The notes under the pieces are model-generated. The model worked only from the letters and a program-made list of their open reading frames with translations, did no database searches and was not told the origin of the DNA. A stretch of 64,000 nucleotides of DNA from Mesostigma viride. Lineage: Eukaryota; Streptophyta; Mesostigmatophyceae; Mesostigmatales; Mesostigmataceae. The DNA lies in the NCBI GenBank assembly GCA_009746045.1, contig RPFO01000253.1, positions 5,241,145-5,305,144 on the forward strand, written 5' to 3'. Below, one piece after another: positions 40,796 through 52,100 of the stretch (positions are counted from its first letter, which is position 1; every line of letters starts with the position of its first letter). A program made the position numbers and the translations under genes.

Positions 40796-43700
40796 CACTC
40801 AGTAGTAACCAAGTAAACACAATTACACTTTGCATGCCATCCAACATGCATCAAATACATGCTGAATATGTTATGAAATACAAATGGGTGGCCACACACC
40901 TCATACCCCTTCACCGTCCCTCCAGCATGGCCAGACTTATAAGCATGTGAATAGCAATAATGATGATGGCACTAAAATGCCTAATCTGACAGCATTTTCT
41001 ATGTTTCTCCCAGGTTAGAGTGTTAAGGTTTATCCCAACCAAGCTAATCAACACTGCAGCGACTCCTTAACTGCCCTACCTGAGATGGGCAACAAACTGG
41101 AATGATGGAGGGCAAAGAACCAAGGAGATCATGGCATACAAAGCTTGCATGCAGTCAACCATGTCAACCATGGTTGGCTCAGCACATTGCAGTCTTTTCA
41201 CATCATCATATCAAGGGAAAGCTCAAATAAACCAATGGTGGCAGCTATCTACATGCAGTCACACAAATGCAATATCTCCGACATGTTCGTCAATAAAACA
41301 CTTCCTCCCCTGCACGATAAAATGGAAAGAAACCATTGGCGGGCCTCCAGCGCGTGAGCGCTGTGATGCCGCTGCGAAGAGAGGGTGCGTCACTCTCACA
41401 CAACTAGAAGCTTCCATACGCACAACATCCTTGCCAGAACACGTTTCATGAAATACCTTAAACCTTCCCGAGAAGCAATAGGCTTCGACTGAAGCGGCCT
41501 TGACCACGACATCAACGAAAACAATCTAAAGCTGCCAGGTATTCGACAACACCACGGCAAGCAACGGCGAGCTAGCTGGCGGAAACTGCCCAAAAAGAAC
41601 GAAAAAAACTTCGAACGATGAGCTAATAGAAGAAAGAACTGATAGCACAGAACATTCGCGACAAATCTATACCTTTCCCTCGCAGATCCCTCGCCCAGGC
41701 GCGCAACAACGGCCGTTCTTCCATGGAAGGTTCCGACATGCACTGCGGAGGCCTGAAGAATTACTTACCGAGAACGGCCGAAAATGTAGCAAAAAGCACC
41801 CGTTCGGTTTAGAATTCGATGATACAGATATGAATGCATCCTTCACGGTCAAAAAGACCCCCCACACTGAGAATTTACTGCCGCAACCACGAATTCTATT
41901 TTATTCGGCGCGACCAAAAAATGCAGATTACCCCCCATGCCGATGGCAGTAAAAGAAAGCAGCGATATTGTAAATCAGCTACTTGCCGCCACAAACCAAC
42001 ATTATTAAATCATTGCCTTCAACATTCGAGCATTTTGTTGGCATTTCTCTAGCCTTACATTGCTAGTTTCGCCTAAACGCAGTCGCCATGGCCACTTCCG
42101 CAAGGGGTGCGCGCACCGTGCACCCACTTTTCACGGTACGGCTGGTACCGCGAATTTTTTGGCGCGGAAAAAATTCGGCGCGCCGCGTCCCCTTAAGTTA
42201 CGTACCCGCGTTAAGTTACGACGCCCTGAAATTGGCGGCGATCGTAACTTAACGCGGGTATCACTGTACTTGATATGACGTCATGCGGCCAGCACCCGGA
42301 CCTCGAAAGGAAACCTCGGGGGAAGGTTGGAAGTCGGCGAATCTAAAAGGAAGTTGGACGGTGGATAAAGGCTTGCAGGACCCACGCAGAACGTCTGTCA
42401 AGGGCGGCTGGAACAAACCACGACCACCCTTCATATATGCAGGCACCGTGCGGACTGCAATTGGGTGCCTCCATGACATGCCCGGTGACTGGTGAGTGCG
42501 CTGTCATCTTTTGCGATGGCATCTGTGTTTGTCAATCGTCGACACTGTGTGCTGTGCTGTGCTGTGCTGTGCTGTGCGAGATGAGAACATATATATATGC
42601 CACCTGGCTCTTCCCCATCTTACTTAACTAATTGTCCTGCCACTGTCCCCTGTCGGCCATCCTGAAATTTTAATTACAGGACGCGGAATTCCTGCAACCT
42701 GCCAGGTCCATTAGCACTTAATTTGCCAAGTTAAACGTCTGAAGGCATCGTATTTGTAAAGGTGCGACACCGGCAACTTGTTGCGAGTCCGCGCGGGCCG
42801 GGCTTGGACGCCCTGTGTCTGCCGGGTCTGCTTATGCACGCGGTACGTCGTACGTCCTGCGTCATGACCTTATAGGCGCTGCCGGGTCTGCTTATGAAAC
42901 TTGGGCTCGGCCGGTTAACGTTTAACCTATAGCTATCGAGATATATATCGCCTTCGATCGGCCAGCTCACTGGCACATGCGCTTCTATAGTGCAGGCGCT
43001 GTACATCGCCAGCTGTCGCCTAGCTAGTTGAAGCTCATGTCTGTAATAATTATTAGCGGCCATCGACTAGTACGCTTGATCAGATCACGTACGTACGTCG
43101 TATACATGTACATGTACAGCTGTTGATCGTTTAATTAATCGCCCTGTAAGAGATTGTTATAGTTGGTTTCGCGTGATAAGATATTGTCAGTATTAATTAA
43201 TAACTATCGCATGACTTAAGTAATGTATTTCTTTGAGTGCGACGACTGCTCAGCTATATTTACTCAGTAAGTTCATTTGCATTCCAGCGCGTAGGTCGAC
43301 AGAACGTCAATTCGTGACGTTGCCGCTTTAGTTCACAATGGTAACTATATAGCTAATTAGCTGCTAGGTCTTATATATAGCTGCTATCAGCTGTAAGTCA
43401 TGAGTGTTCTGAAAGTTGGCCGCCTAGCTAGGAGGCCGAATTCCGTGCATACATAGGTAGGCTATATTATTTATATTTGTTCGGCCATGGCAGCCAGCTG
43501 TGCAGGCAATATCCGCTACAAGATGTGCGGCCAAGGTCCTGCACATGCTTGTAGCGTTACAAGCTAGTACATGGTCATACAGCACTGCACGGGTGCCCGC
43601 AGGGTGTTTGGCTGGGAAGTCACTAGAAGAATGCCTCTTGCAGATCATGAACGGGCGCCTTCTTGGGCTCGAGTGCTGGACTTACACGTCGTTCATATGC

Positions 43701-44159
43701 TTGCGCTGTACTGGGTGATAATTGTCTCTTGCAGCACCATCGCTGGGGTGATCAATCTAAATTGGTCCGTTGGACATCCCTTCATCAAGCCATTCATGAT
43801 CTAGATACTTGGTCCGTTGGACATCCCTTCATATCAAGCCATTCATCCTTCGATGGTGATTGCGAGCCTACATTGATCTTTCAGAGACCGTCGCATCCAG
43901 TCTCGTATCGATCAATCAAGCAATCAATCACTGGCTACGTACAGCTAGAAGCTAGCTGGACTGCCAGGCCTCTAGGCCTACTCAGTGGTACCTTGTGTCA
44001 GTCTTATAGCTCAGTGGCCATATATACCATCAAGGGTCAGGCCCACAGACAAGCAGTGTTATTAAGTCTTCCACAGTGGGCTGAGCGGCCAGAATTAGCA
44101 CTTTAATACGCAAGCGCTAATCAGTTGGGCGCGTGGTGGCGTGAGCAAGTAACATCACT
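40796..44159. other. Long stretch without a supported gene
   Basis: Only short frames without recognisable products. Notable: an inverted repeat with 18-bp arms at 42204-42221 and 42242-42259; a GCTGT microsatellite (42550-42577); two copies of CTGCCGGGTCTGCTTATG (about 42818 and 42880); many short ACGTACGT and TATATA patches at 42930-43400; and a 35-bp direct repeat 'ttggtccgttggacatcc...' at about 43763 and 43810. 'catatatacc' at 44018-44027 lies about 135 bp before the LRR start codon and could serve as a TATA box. Confidence 0.5.
42204..42259. repeat. Inverted repeat with 18-bp perfect arms
   Basis: ACCCGCGTTAAGTTACGA at 42204-42221 is the exact inverse of 42242-42259, with a 20-bp spacer. 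TTAAGTTACG also occurs once more just upstream (42193-42202). It could be the end of a small inverted-repeat element. Confidence 0.8.
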
Positions 44160-46589
44160 ATGGACGAGAACGACTTACACCGCAAGCTCTACGGTGACGA
44201 CAACGTCGAACCTGTGTGGTTCCGGCCATCCATCGGTGGGCTGATCGCGGCAACTGAGAGCCCGCGTCCCAATAAACTCCTCGTATGGAGCGCGGCACGC
44301 AGGACAGACCATGAGGGTTTGGTGCCTTTTGCGGACAGAGCTAACAACCGCTGGTCCCTGTCGCATCCCTGGGGCGAAGACGACCGCGTCTCCCGCTCGT
44401 TCAACAACCAGAAAGTGTTCCTCTTCCACGACGCACCGGAGCACAATCACGCGTCCCATCTCAAGGAGTTGAACGTGGCGGGGATACTCGGCGCGACCAA
44501 CCTGCCCGCGTGGATGCACGACGACAACTGGGGGGATCTGCGCTGCCCCAACCTGACGGCGCTGGACGTGTCCAACTCGGAGTTTGGAGACAGAGCGCTC
44601 AGGAAGCTCGTGACAAAGAAGGTCGAGGGCAGGCTGGTCGGCCCGAGCATGGTCGGTGCCAACCTGCGGCAGCTCATGCTCTCGGGCTGCAGCAGGTGGG
44701 TCGAGCTTTTGGGCAGTGTCAAGATATCGGACAAGGCCATGACAGTGGTGGCCAATAACTGCCCGAACCTGGCCGTGCTGTACGTGGACGGAACGCAGGT
44801 GACCGGTAACGGCATAGCATGCGTCGCGAGAAGGTGCAAGGAGTTGGAGCGCTTGGTGGTTCCCGATGGCATAAATGACGCAACCATCGTCCAGGTGGCA
44901 AGACATTGCACCAAGCTGGAGCACCTGAGCATGAGTGGGTGCAGGGGAGTCTCCGACGCCGGCATTACCGCCCTGGCAGCGAGGCAACCGCTGGCAGACT
45001 TGCGTCAAGCGCTGGCGGAGACCCAAGCGCTGGCAGCGAGCCAAGCACTGGCAGCGAGCCAAGCGCGAGCAGCGAGCCAAGCGCTGGCAGCGAGCCAAGC
45101 GCTGGCAGAGAGCCAAGCGCTGGCAGCAAGCCAGGCACTGGCAGCGAGCGAAGCGCTGGCAGCGAGCCATGCGGTGGCAGCGAGCCAAGCATTGGCAGTG
45201 AGTCAAGCGGTGGAAGCGAGCCATGCGGTGGCAGCGAGCCATGCGGTGGCAGCGAGCCGAGCGCGAGCAGCGAGCCAAGCGCTGGCAGAGACCCAAGCGC
45301 TGGCAGAGGCCCAAGCACGGGCAGTGAGCCAAGCGCTGGCAGAGAGCCAAGCGCGGACTGCCAAGCTCGGGCTGAAGCACCTGGATGTCAGGGGGACCGG
45401 CATCACGGATGTCAGCATGCGCGCACTGGTGGAACACTGGCCTAAGCTCGAGCGCCTGCAGGTGGGTGGGACGCGGGTGACGGCGGGCGGTATCGAGGCG
45501 GTGGCACACTCTAGCCCCGACCTGCGGTACCTCGACATGAGCGGATGCGCGGGCGTCAAGAAGGCTACGCTTCGGAGGGTTGGGCGTTTTTGTAAACGGC
45601 TGGAGCATCTCTCGTTGGCTGGATGCACCCAGGTGACGAATGCGGGCATTTGCAGTGCCTTTAATGTGCGGGACGGGATCTCCGACCCATTCCAGAATCT
45701 GCAGGAGCTGGTTATTCGGGATGTCACGTCCACCACACCAGCGGCCATTGACGCCATCGCCGCCCGCTGCACCCAGCTCCAGTACCTTGACATGCGGGGG
45801 TGCCACAAGGCCGTGGGCAGCAAGAGCTTTGCGAAGCTCGTGTCGCATTGCCCGCAGCTGCGATATCTGGACATGTCCCTGGGGAGAGGCCGGAAGCCAA
45901 AGTGGTCCCTCACTGACACCGGCTCTCTGGCGTCCGCCCCCAAGCCGGATAGCCCACAAGAGAAAGGACCCGCCAGTGCGCCGGACTGCCGCCAGCCGGC
46001 TGGCCTGCACGTTTTCCGTGCCGCCAACAACAAGATATCGGGCAAGACTCTGATTTCGCTTATGGGTGCGGGCTGGGCCGGGGAGCTGCGTGTGCTCGAC
46101 CTGAGTGGTAACACGGTCACTGATGCCGTCATCAAGGCAGTCGCGAACAACTGCCCCAAGCTGCAGGAGCTGGCGATCAGGGAATGCGGCAAGTTGACAA
46201 ATGCCGGCATTGGCGTCCTCGCTCCGAGCTGCGGTTCGTTGCGCTACCTGGACGTGCAAGGGTGTGGTGGGATCAGGGGGGACATTCCGGCGCCGGCTGG
46301 GGAGGTGTGCATCGTTGTTAAGGACGACGGGGTGACCAGGGTGCCATCAGATGACGAGCCCGATGACGAGCCCGATGACGAGCCCGATGACGAGCCCGAT
46401 GACGAGCCCGATGAGTACGTGGACAGTGATGTGGGCTCGAATGATGGACTCGAAGACGGCAGCGGCAGTGGTAGTGACATAAACTATGATGCATCGACAC
46501 AGTCGTCCGAGGAGGAGGAGGAGGAGGAGGAGGAGGAGGAGGAGGAGGAGGAGGAGGAGGAGGAGGAGGAGGAGGAGGAGGATGGTTGA
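44160..46589 (+). CDS. Leucine-rich-repeat protein (AMN1/F-box-LRR type repeats) with minisatellite insert and acidic tail
   Basis: 809 residues, one uninterrupted frame from ATG 44160, the only convincing host gene here. LRRs of the cysteine-containing type (LTALDVSNSEFGDRALRKL, LAVLYVDGTQVTGNGIACVARRC, LEHLSMSGCRGVSDAGITALA) occupy about 95-280. Residues about 284-398 are some 19 copies of a six-residue repeat, ALAASQ-like. LRRs resume (LKHLDVRGTGITDVSMRALVEHW, LRYLDMSGCAGVKKATLRRVGRFC) to about 565 and again about 625-700. The tail has five PDDE units (about 730-751) and about 23 Glu in a row (784-806). I see no F-box at the N-terminus. Such repeats bind protein partners, often in ubiquitin ligases or mitotic exit control; the actual role is unknown. 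Confidence 0.85.
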   Translation: MDENDLHRKLYGDDNVEPVWFRPSIGGLIAATESPRPNKLLVWSAARRTDHEGLVPFADRANNRWSLSHPWGEDDRVSRSFNNQKVFLFHDAPEHNHASHLKELNVAGILGATNLPAWMHDDNWGDLRCPNLTALDVSNSEFGDRALRKLVTKKVEGRLVGPSMVGANLRQLMLSGCSRWVELLGSVKISDKAMTVVANNCPNLAVLYVDGTQVTGNGIACVARRCKELERLVVPDGINDATIVQVARHCTKLEHLSMSGCRGVSDAGITALAARQPLADLRQALAETQALAASQALAASQARAASQALAASQALAESQALAASQALAASEALAASHAVAASQALAVSQAVEASHAVAASHAVAASRARAASQALAETQALAEAQARAVSQALAESQARTAKLGLKHLDVRGTGITDVSMRALVEHWPKLERLQVGGTRVTAGGIEAVAHSSPDLRYLDMSGCAGVKKATLRRVGRFCKRLEHLSLAGCTQVTNAGICSAFNVRDGISDPFQNLQELVIRDVTSTTPAAIDAIAARCTQLQYLDMRGCHKAVGSKSFAKLVSHCPQLRYLDMSLGRGRKPKWSLTDTGSLASAPKPDSPQEKGPASAPDCRQPAGLHVFRAANNKISGKTLISLMGAGWAGELRVLDLSGNTVTDAVIKAVANNCPKLQELAIRECGKLTNAGIGVLAPSCGSLRYLDVQGCGGIRGDIPAPAGEVCIVVKDDGVTRVPSDDEPDDEPDDEPDDEPDDEPDEYVDSDVGSNDGLEDGSGSGSDINYDASTQSSEEEEEEEEEEEEEEEEEEEEEEEEDG
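45008..45357 (+). repeat. 18-bp coding minisatellite within the LRR gene
   Basis: About 19 units of 'gcgctggcagcgagccaa' with single-base variants, always in frame. It codes for A-L-A-x-S-Q, which would form an Ala-rich helix. It lies exactly between two LRR units. Confidence 0.9.
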
Positions 46590-48372
46590 CTCGCGCTCTG
46601 ATGAACGACTGAAGTGAGGTGTGGTAGCGTATAAACCTGCAACAAAGGATTCAGATGGTGACATACTAGAGTAATTAACAAATTAATTAATAAGCACGTG
46701 ACTGCGTCACGTGGGTGCCAATACAGAGTAAAGGAACCTTAAACCCTCCATACACAACGAGGAGGGAGGGCGCCCTAGCTTCTCTCACTGCCGCAAGTGG
46801 GCAGGCCACAGAGCGCTCTCTCCACAGCATGGTGCCGGGGCGGAACACTGTGGGTGCAATACTAGATGGAAACAAATCGAGTGCATGTGTAACAAGCAAA
46901 AATGACTTTGTTGTTACATCCTTTGTTTTGTGAATGTTTGGCTTTTATTCGAGGACTTTTGGATCAGTATTGAGAAAGTTATGAGGTTTCTAAGACGACG
47001 GTACTTGGAGCTGATACTTTGTCAACCAACTGATAGGAACCCTCATTGGTCGTGGCCTGATCCACGTAGGGTTGTAGTTTGTTGGTTGGTACTACTGATA
47101 GGAGCCCTCATTGGTCGTGGCCTGATCCACGTGGGGTTGTAGTTTGTTGGTTGGTACTATTGAGTCTTAAATGCTCCTTTGGGACTTCAGTGCTTACGAC
47201 AGATTTAGGATCTCATGGGAAGATTCTGCCAGGCTGTGTGTGGTGTTGTTCTGTTTTGTGTGATTAGGATGGATACGAAGATCTTGTATAGAATTCCATG
47301 ATTCTGATTGGTTCTCTTCAGGCTAAGGTTGGAGCAAGTTCGACAAGCACGTCGATATCAAGGACGTGGGGTCGCCATTGTTGCTGCGTTTTGGTTTTGA
47401 TCCATCATGGTATAATAAAGCTTGTCTTTGTTGTCCATTCATAAGAGCCCCTTGGCTATAGACGACGGTCCTTCAGTTCCACAGAGGTCGTCTATACACG
47501 AGCTTGTCTTTGTGTCTACAAGGGGTTGTGATTCCCTAAATCACGTGCTGTGGAATTTCCATCTCAACGTTGCTCGGATACTTGAAGTTCTGCAACTCAA
47601 GAAAGCAACCCAGGTAAAAGATCTTTCATATTGGACTGTGGATGATGCTGATGATCATTTTTAGTCGTTACAGCATGGAGCGTCCGGATGTCGCTGTATC
47701 ATAACTTGTGCACGGATTGTGGGGCACGTTTATGCGGGGAATCCCTTAAATTGCATTTACCATAACATTCTCGATCTTTTCTTTAGGGGCACCATCACCT
47801 TGTCACATGTGTTGGCTATAATCGCCTCAGTCTCACGTGTGTGCTTCAGGCTGAGCATAGCAGTTTCCTCATGCCAGACCTGTTTCACATTATTCTTCTG
47901 TTTTATTTGGCTGTGTGGAAATATATTGAATTTTTAAAGTATAAAAATAGATTCGTGCTTTTTTTAGAGACTTCCATTTTATCCTATCGGCTGGGGGCTT
48001 AAATATTTAAGTCGGAAGTCACGGAAAAAAATCCTTTGCAGTCGGTTGAAAAATGGCGAACGTTTGGTTCTCAATGTTGAAAGTTTCGCGCAAACACCTG
48101 GAGAAGGAAGGTCGCGGGTCCGCGAAACACCGGAAAGGCGACCAATGAGAGCGTGGGAATGCGACGTGGCGCAGAACAGCGGTTTCGGCATTCCGGCGGG
48201 TACGCGTAGCGGAGCGGCGTGGGTTATAAGCTGTTACATCACGAGCCGGACGGTGCGAAAGATCTAATCTAGTATAAGGTGCAGTTAAATAAGACCGCAT
48301 AGCCGCGTATCCGCGTACCGCGATAGCAAGCAAAGATCGCAGTAAAATGACTAACTGAGCCGCGGTTTATCC
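46590..48372. other. Intergenic, no supported gene
   Basis: Contains GCACGTGACTGCGTCACGTG (46694-46713), an inverted pair of CACGTG sites just downstream of the LRR gene. A 64-bp direct repeat ('ctgataggaaccctcattgg...') lies at about 47030 and 47095. Short frames only, and none resembles a known protein. Confidence 0.5.
47030..47158. repeat. 64-bp tandem duplication
   Basis: Two copies in direct contact, each with 'ccctcattggtcgtggcctgatccacgt', differing by two or three bases. Confidence 0.85.
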
Positions 48373-48386
48373 TCAGCTAGGCCTTA

Positions 48387-49246
48387 ATTAATTAATTAAT
48401 TAGACTCGTGCTCCCGTTGGGGAGTCACGGAGCATTAAACCCGATGGATGGATGGGTGGGTGCAAACAGTCCTACCGGTCAGACTAAGCTATCTACATCA
48501 GCTACCTACGACATCTATCTAACAGCATTACTAACTACAACATCTATCTATACAGCACTGGCGTGCCTCCCACGGGTTTGCACACGCGGGCGCTTCCCCA
48601 CAGGGGGGGGCTCGTTGTCCTCCATGACCTGGGCCCATTTGGCCTTGTCCATCATCTTCTTCCAAATCACGGAGAGGCCTAGGCCCCCCATGTCCTCTAT
48701 GTACTAGCTGTTCTTTGAAGGTGCGGGCCTTGCGGCGTCTAACATCCTGACGGGGCCCGGCCCACGTCAGGAGGTGCCGGCCAGGCTGAGCTGGTCGCAG
48801 TCCTGCGGGGGGGCCACGTGAGGTGTCTACCTGGTTGGTGCGAGCTAGGTGCCCTACTAGCTGCAGGCGCCGCTGCTTAATGGTGCTGGTGATGTATGGC
48901 ATGCCCTGGTACAGGTCCTCATTGCGGACATGAACAGCTTATCATACTCTGAAAATGGAACGCAGCATGTTGGTGACCGCGCCGTCCAGCTTGCGGGCTA
49001 GGTCGGCGGTGAGGGTCCACGTCTCGGCCCCCATACGTGAGAACAGGAAGGACGAGGACCTTGAACAGGTCCTGTTTCTCGATCTTGCCCAGGGGCTTGC
49101 GCCACAGGGCCCGGTACTGGCGTAAAGCGTGCCAGGCGAGGGAGATGCGATGGTCCACATCAACCTCGCAGCTGGGGAGCAGGCTGCCCAGCAGCTTGAC
49201 GCGGTCCCGATACAGGACTGGAGAGCCTTCGAGGAGATAGAGGGCA
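48387..49246 (-). mobile_element. 5'-truncated APE-LINE copy with 14-bp target duplication
   Basis: 860 bp on the minus strand, flanked by TCAGCTAGGCCTTA at 48373-48386 and 49247-49260, with a TTAA-unit tail at 48387-48402. The coding remains (HRISLAWHALRQYRALWRKPLGK ... FKVLVLPVLTYG, then RRLQLVGHLARTNQVDTSRG ... PGRHLLTWAGP) match the end of ORF2 of the LINE at 27262-28785 but are clearly diverged and frame-broken near 48910 and 49030. Short 5'-truncated copies like this are the common product of LINE movement. Confidence 0.88.
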
Positions 49247-49260
49247 TCAGCTAGGCCTTA

Positions 49261-51380
49261 TAGCATGATTAATTAATCTAGCAATAACACGGCATGTCAT
49301 GAGGCAAATGACATCCGGATTAGTGCCCCTTGGTCTGAGAAAGTCGTCAACACTCGTTTCATTAATCATCAAACCAAAGAGAGCGAGTCCATGGTCCTCA
49401 GACCAATTTCACTTAGCTGCGCTACCAAGCTGACAAGTTGGTGTGCAGGCGCGCCGACATGCGCACCGATCTTCCAGAGGCTTCAGACTGCCGTCAGGCC
49501 CCAACAGGTTCTGTCTGACGTCTAGGGCCGGGCCGGCCCCTAGAAGATCTCGTACTTCTGGCTAGGCCCAAAGTAACTGGTCCGAAACACACAAAGTACC
49601 AAATAAACACACAAAGTCCCGAATTTAGGACATATTCCCAAATAAGTCCCGAATTGAGTCCTATAGTGCGGCGGACTATGAAAGCGAGCTATCGAAAGTC
49701 CCAAACGAATAACAAATGACTTTATTTATTGAAGGCATTGTTACGCCCATACAAAGGTCTGGGCCGTAACACTCCTCCCTTCCCCAGGGGACGATAGCTA
49801 TATCGTCCACGCTTGGGATGCACGCAACAAGACAATTAGCACAAACAAAACAAACCAGAAAAAAGAAGAAGCACTATACGCAAAACAAGCAACACACACA
49901 ATAATAATGTACTACTGACAAGTGACAATTGCCCAGGCTGGGAAGCCCTGGCACCTGTTTCTCAGTTAGCCATTGAGAATAATAGTACAAAATCGGCCAT
50001 GGGGATACTATGTCCCAACCCCTGTTCGCCAGCGGGTTGGAAAAGCCAATTCACCCCGGCATTGCCACACAAGGACAATTCCTTGATAGCCGATGGGATG
50101 ATGTCGTCATCCCGCTGCAATCCATCCATGAGGAGGTCGCGACCCTCACATTCCTCCAATCCTGGGGCCCACCCCTCTCGACTGCGCCTTCCGCTGGCGA
50201 TACTCGTGTAGTACCTGGCGACCCTGCTCACCAATTTCCTCGAGTATCTTCCCGGGGTTAGCTAGGTGATCCGCATTGTACGCGAGCTGGTATTCGTTCA
50301 CGTCGGTGCGCGTTTGAGCGAGGTCTACCCAGTGACGTCCCGGTGGGCCAGTACGACATAAATGCGGCCAGCTACTGCGGGTGGGTGAACATGATTGTGC
50401 CCGCGTTCCAATCAATAACCCCACATCCATGTTCCTCAAAGAAACCTCCCGCCATGGTCAACACTACGATGCGCACCTGGAGAGCGTTAAAGCGAAAGCC
50501 CGGAGCCCTCACAAAGTTGGGCGCGACCCAGTTGAGGAATGCCTCTCCCTGGCACGGAGCATACTTGGGATAGTCAACCTTTCGAGGTTTACCATCTACC
50601 ATGTATTTTGTCAGCTCCCGCTTGGGGCCGTATCGCGTACCAGAACCCTCTGGCGTCGATTCTAGGCAGTCCTGGGGTCGCCGGGCCCGGCTCTCCTTGG
50701 GTGCAAGTCAAAGCAGATTAGCTCGCGCATGGAGCCTCGCTCCACATACGCATGAGTTTCTGCCTCGAATTAAGTTCAGCGGTTGCGGTCGGTGACTATA
50801 GTCCGCGCTGCGGACGGCCACGAACGGCGATGGTGGGAGCTCAATGCAGACAGGAACACCCCGAAACTCGCGTATTAAAGGGGCGTACTCGCTGTGGGCC
50901 GGGAAACGTGCTGACGTAGGCGCCCACCGTCCATGGCGCCGGTCGAGCCACCGCCCGAGCCGACAAGACCACGCTCTGTCCCAATCTGGCCGTGGGCCGC
51001 GCTCCAGCACCCGGCATCTCCGCAGAGGCATAGAGTTGGCATCCACAAGTCCCATCCATACCTGGAGGAGGCGGAGTTAAGAACGCCCAGCGAGCGTGAG
51101 CTCCTGGTCTTTCACACGGCGAGATGAGCCAAAGTTGCAGGGCAGCAACCTTTTAACCCGTGCACCAAGTCACGACCACAGTGGTCACCTCCACGTCCAA
51201 TGTGGGCGCCCACGGTTCGTGCTTGCCAAGATAGCTGGTCATCCCCATGACCAAGCTATATCCTTCTTTGTTGTTCCTCGTCCGGACGGCGTGAGAGGAT
51301 CCTGGATCATACCTTATATACTGGAAAGTCCGTTATCAGTTAAGCGATAGTAGGCCAACAAGACAGGTGAAAATGCTGTA
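49261..51380 (-). mobile_element. Remnant of another LTR element (minus strand)
   Basis: On the minus strand GGGGAAGGGAGGAG (49785-49772) is directly followed by TGTTACGGCCCAG (from 49771), a polypurine tract plus canonical LTR start as in gypsy-type elements. The LTR extends toward about 49300; its end is not clear. The presumed internal part (49786-51130) has minus-strand pieces such as HWVDLAQTRTDVNEYQLAYNADHLANPGKILEEIGEQ and LNWVAPNFVRAPGFRFNALQVRIVV. They look protein-like but I cannot name them. Element D is inserted at 51381. Confidence 0.5.
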
Positions 51381-52100
51381 AGTTGAGATTGAGAATGATG
51401 TTTGCAAGAATGCGGCCCTAGGTGCCTGGGTTTATTATCAATTTATATGTTTACAAGTCATGCGTGCAACCCCAAGATTGCGATAGGCCTTATCGACATT
51501 GCACCAATCACATCTCATGTGCATTTGCGATTTCCAAGAGGCACACTGAACTAGCGTTACGCCAGCGTTGCACAATGCTTCTAGACGCTTCTAGAACCAT
51601 TTACAAATATCCATTAGCAGGGAATATTGCCGTATTTTTCTGCCCGCTGAAGGGGTGTTTTATCTCATCAATCCTTGGCACGACTTCAACAGCCTGACCG
51701 ACAGTCAGTGCTCGACAGTCAGCGTGACCACTAATTATAATGCATCAACGTGGCTATACTGCCACCATGGTCATGCACACAAGCTGTGTGCAGCAATTGT
51801 GAGTATTGTTTCACAGATTTACATTCCATTATGCATGCACCAGTTTATACACGCATTTCGGTCATGCAACAGATTGCAACTCCAGCCCTTTCTTTTTTCA
51901 TGTGGCAATAGGACTGCGTACTCAAATCTGTAAGAACTACGGCCGCGCAGGCCTTGCCATCATGAACGCACCTTAGGCCCCACATGGTTTTGGAGGGTAA
52001 TCCCCAGCCAAACAAATTACACCAGAGCATCGCTACCGGGAAAACCTACCAAGGTAAAACCCGAGTCAAGGGGCCATTCACACTCCACGACATCTCAACT
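51381..52100 (-). repeat. 3' LTR of element D
   Basis: 720 bp. The ends AGTTGAGAT and ATCTCAACT form a 9-bp inverted repeat. The pol stop codon (52101-52099) overlaps the LTR border, so no separate purine tract exists between RNase H and LTR as in A, B, C and E. Confidence 0.8.

Noticed and set aside
44175-46259. 694-codon open frame antisense to the LRR gene
   Set aside because: It follows from the codon bias of the sense gene and its GC-rich repeat array. The translation has no domain, and the sense frame has clear LRRs.
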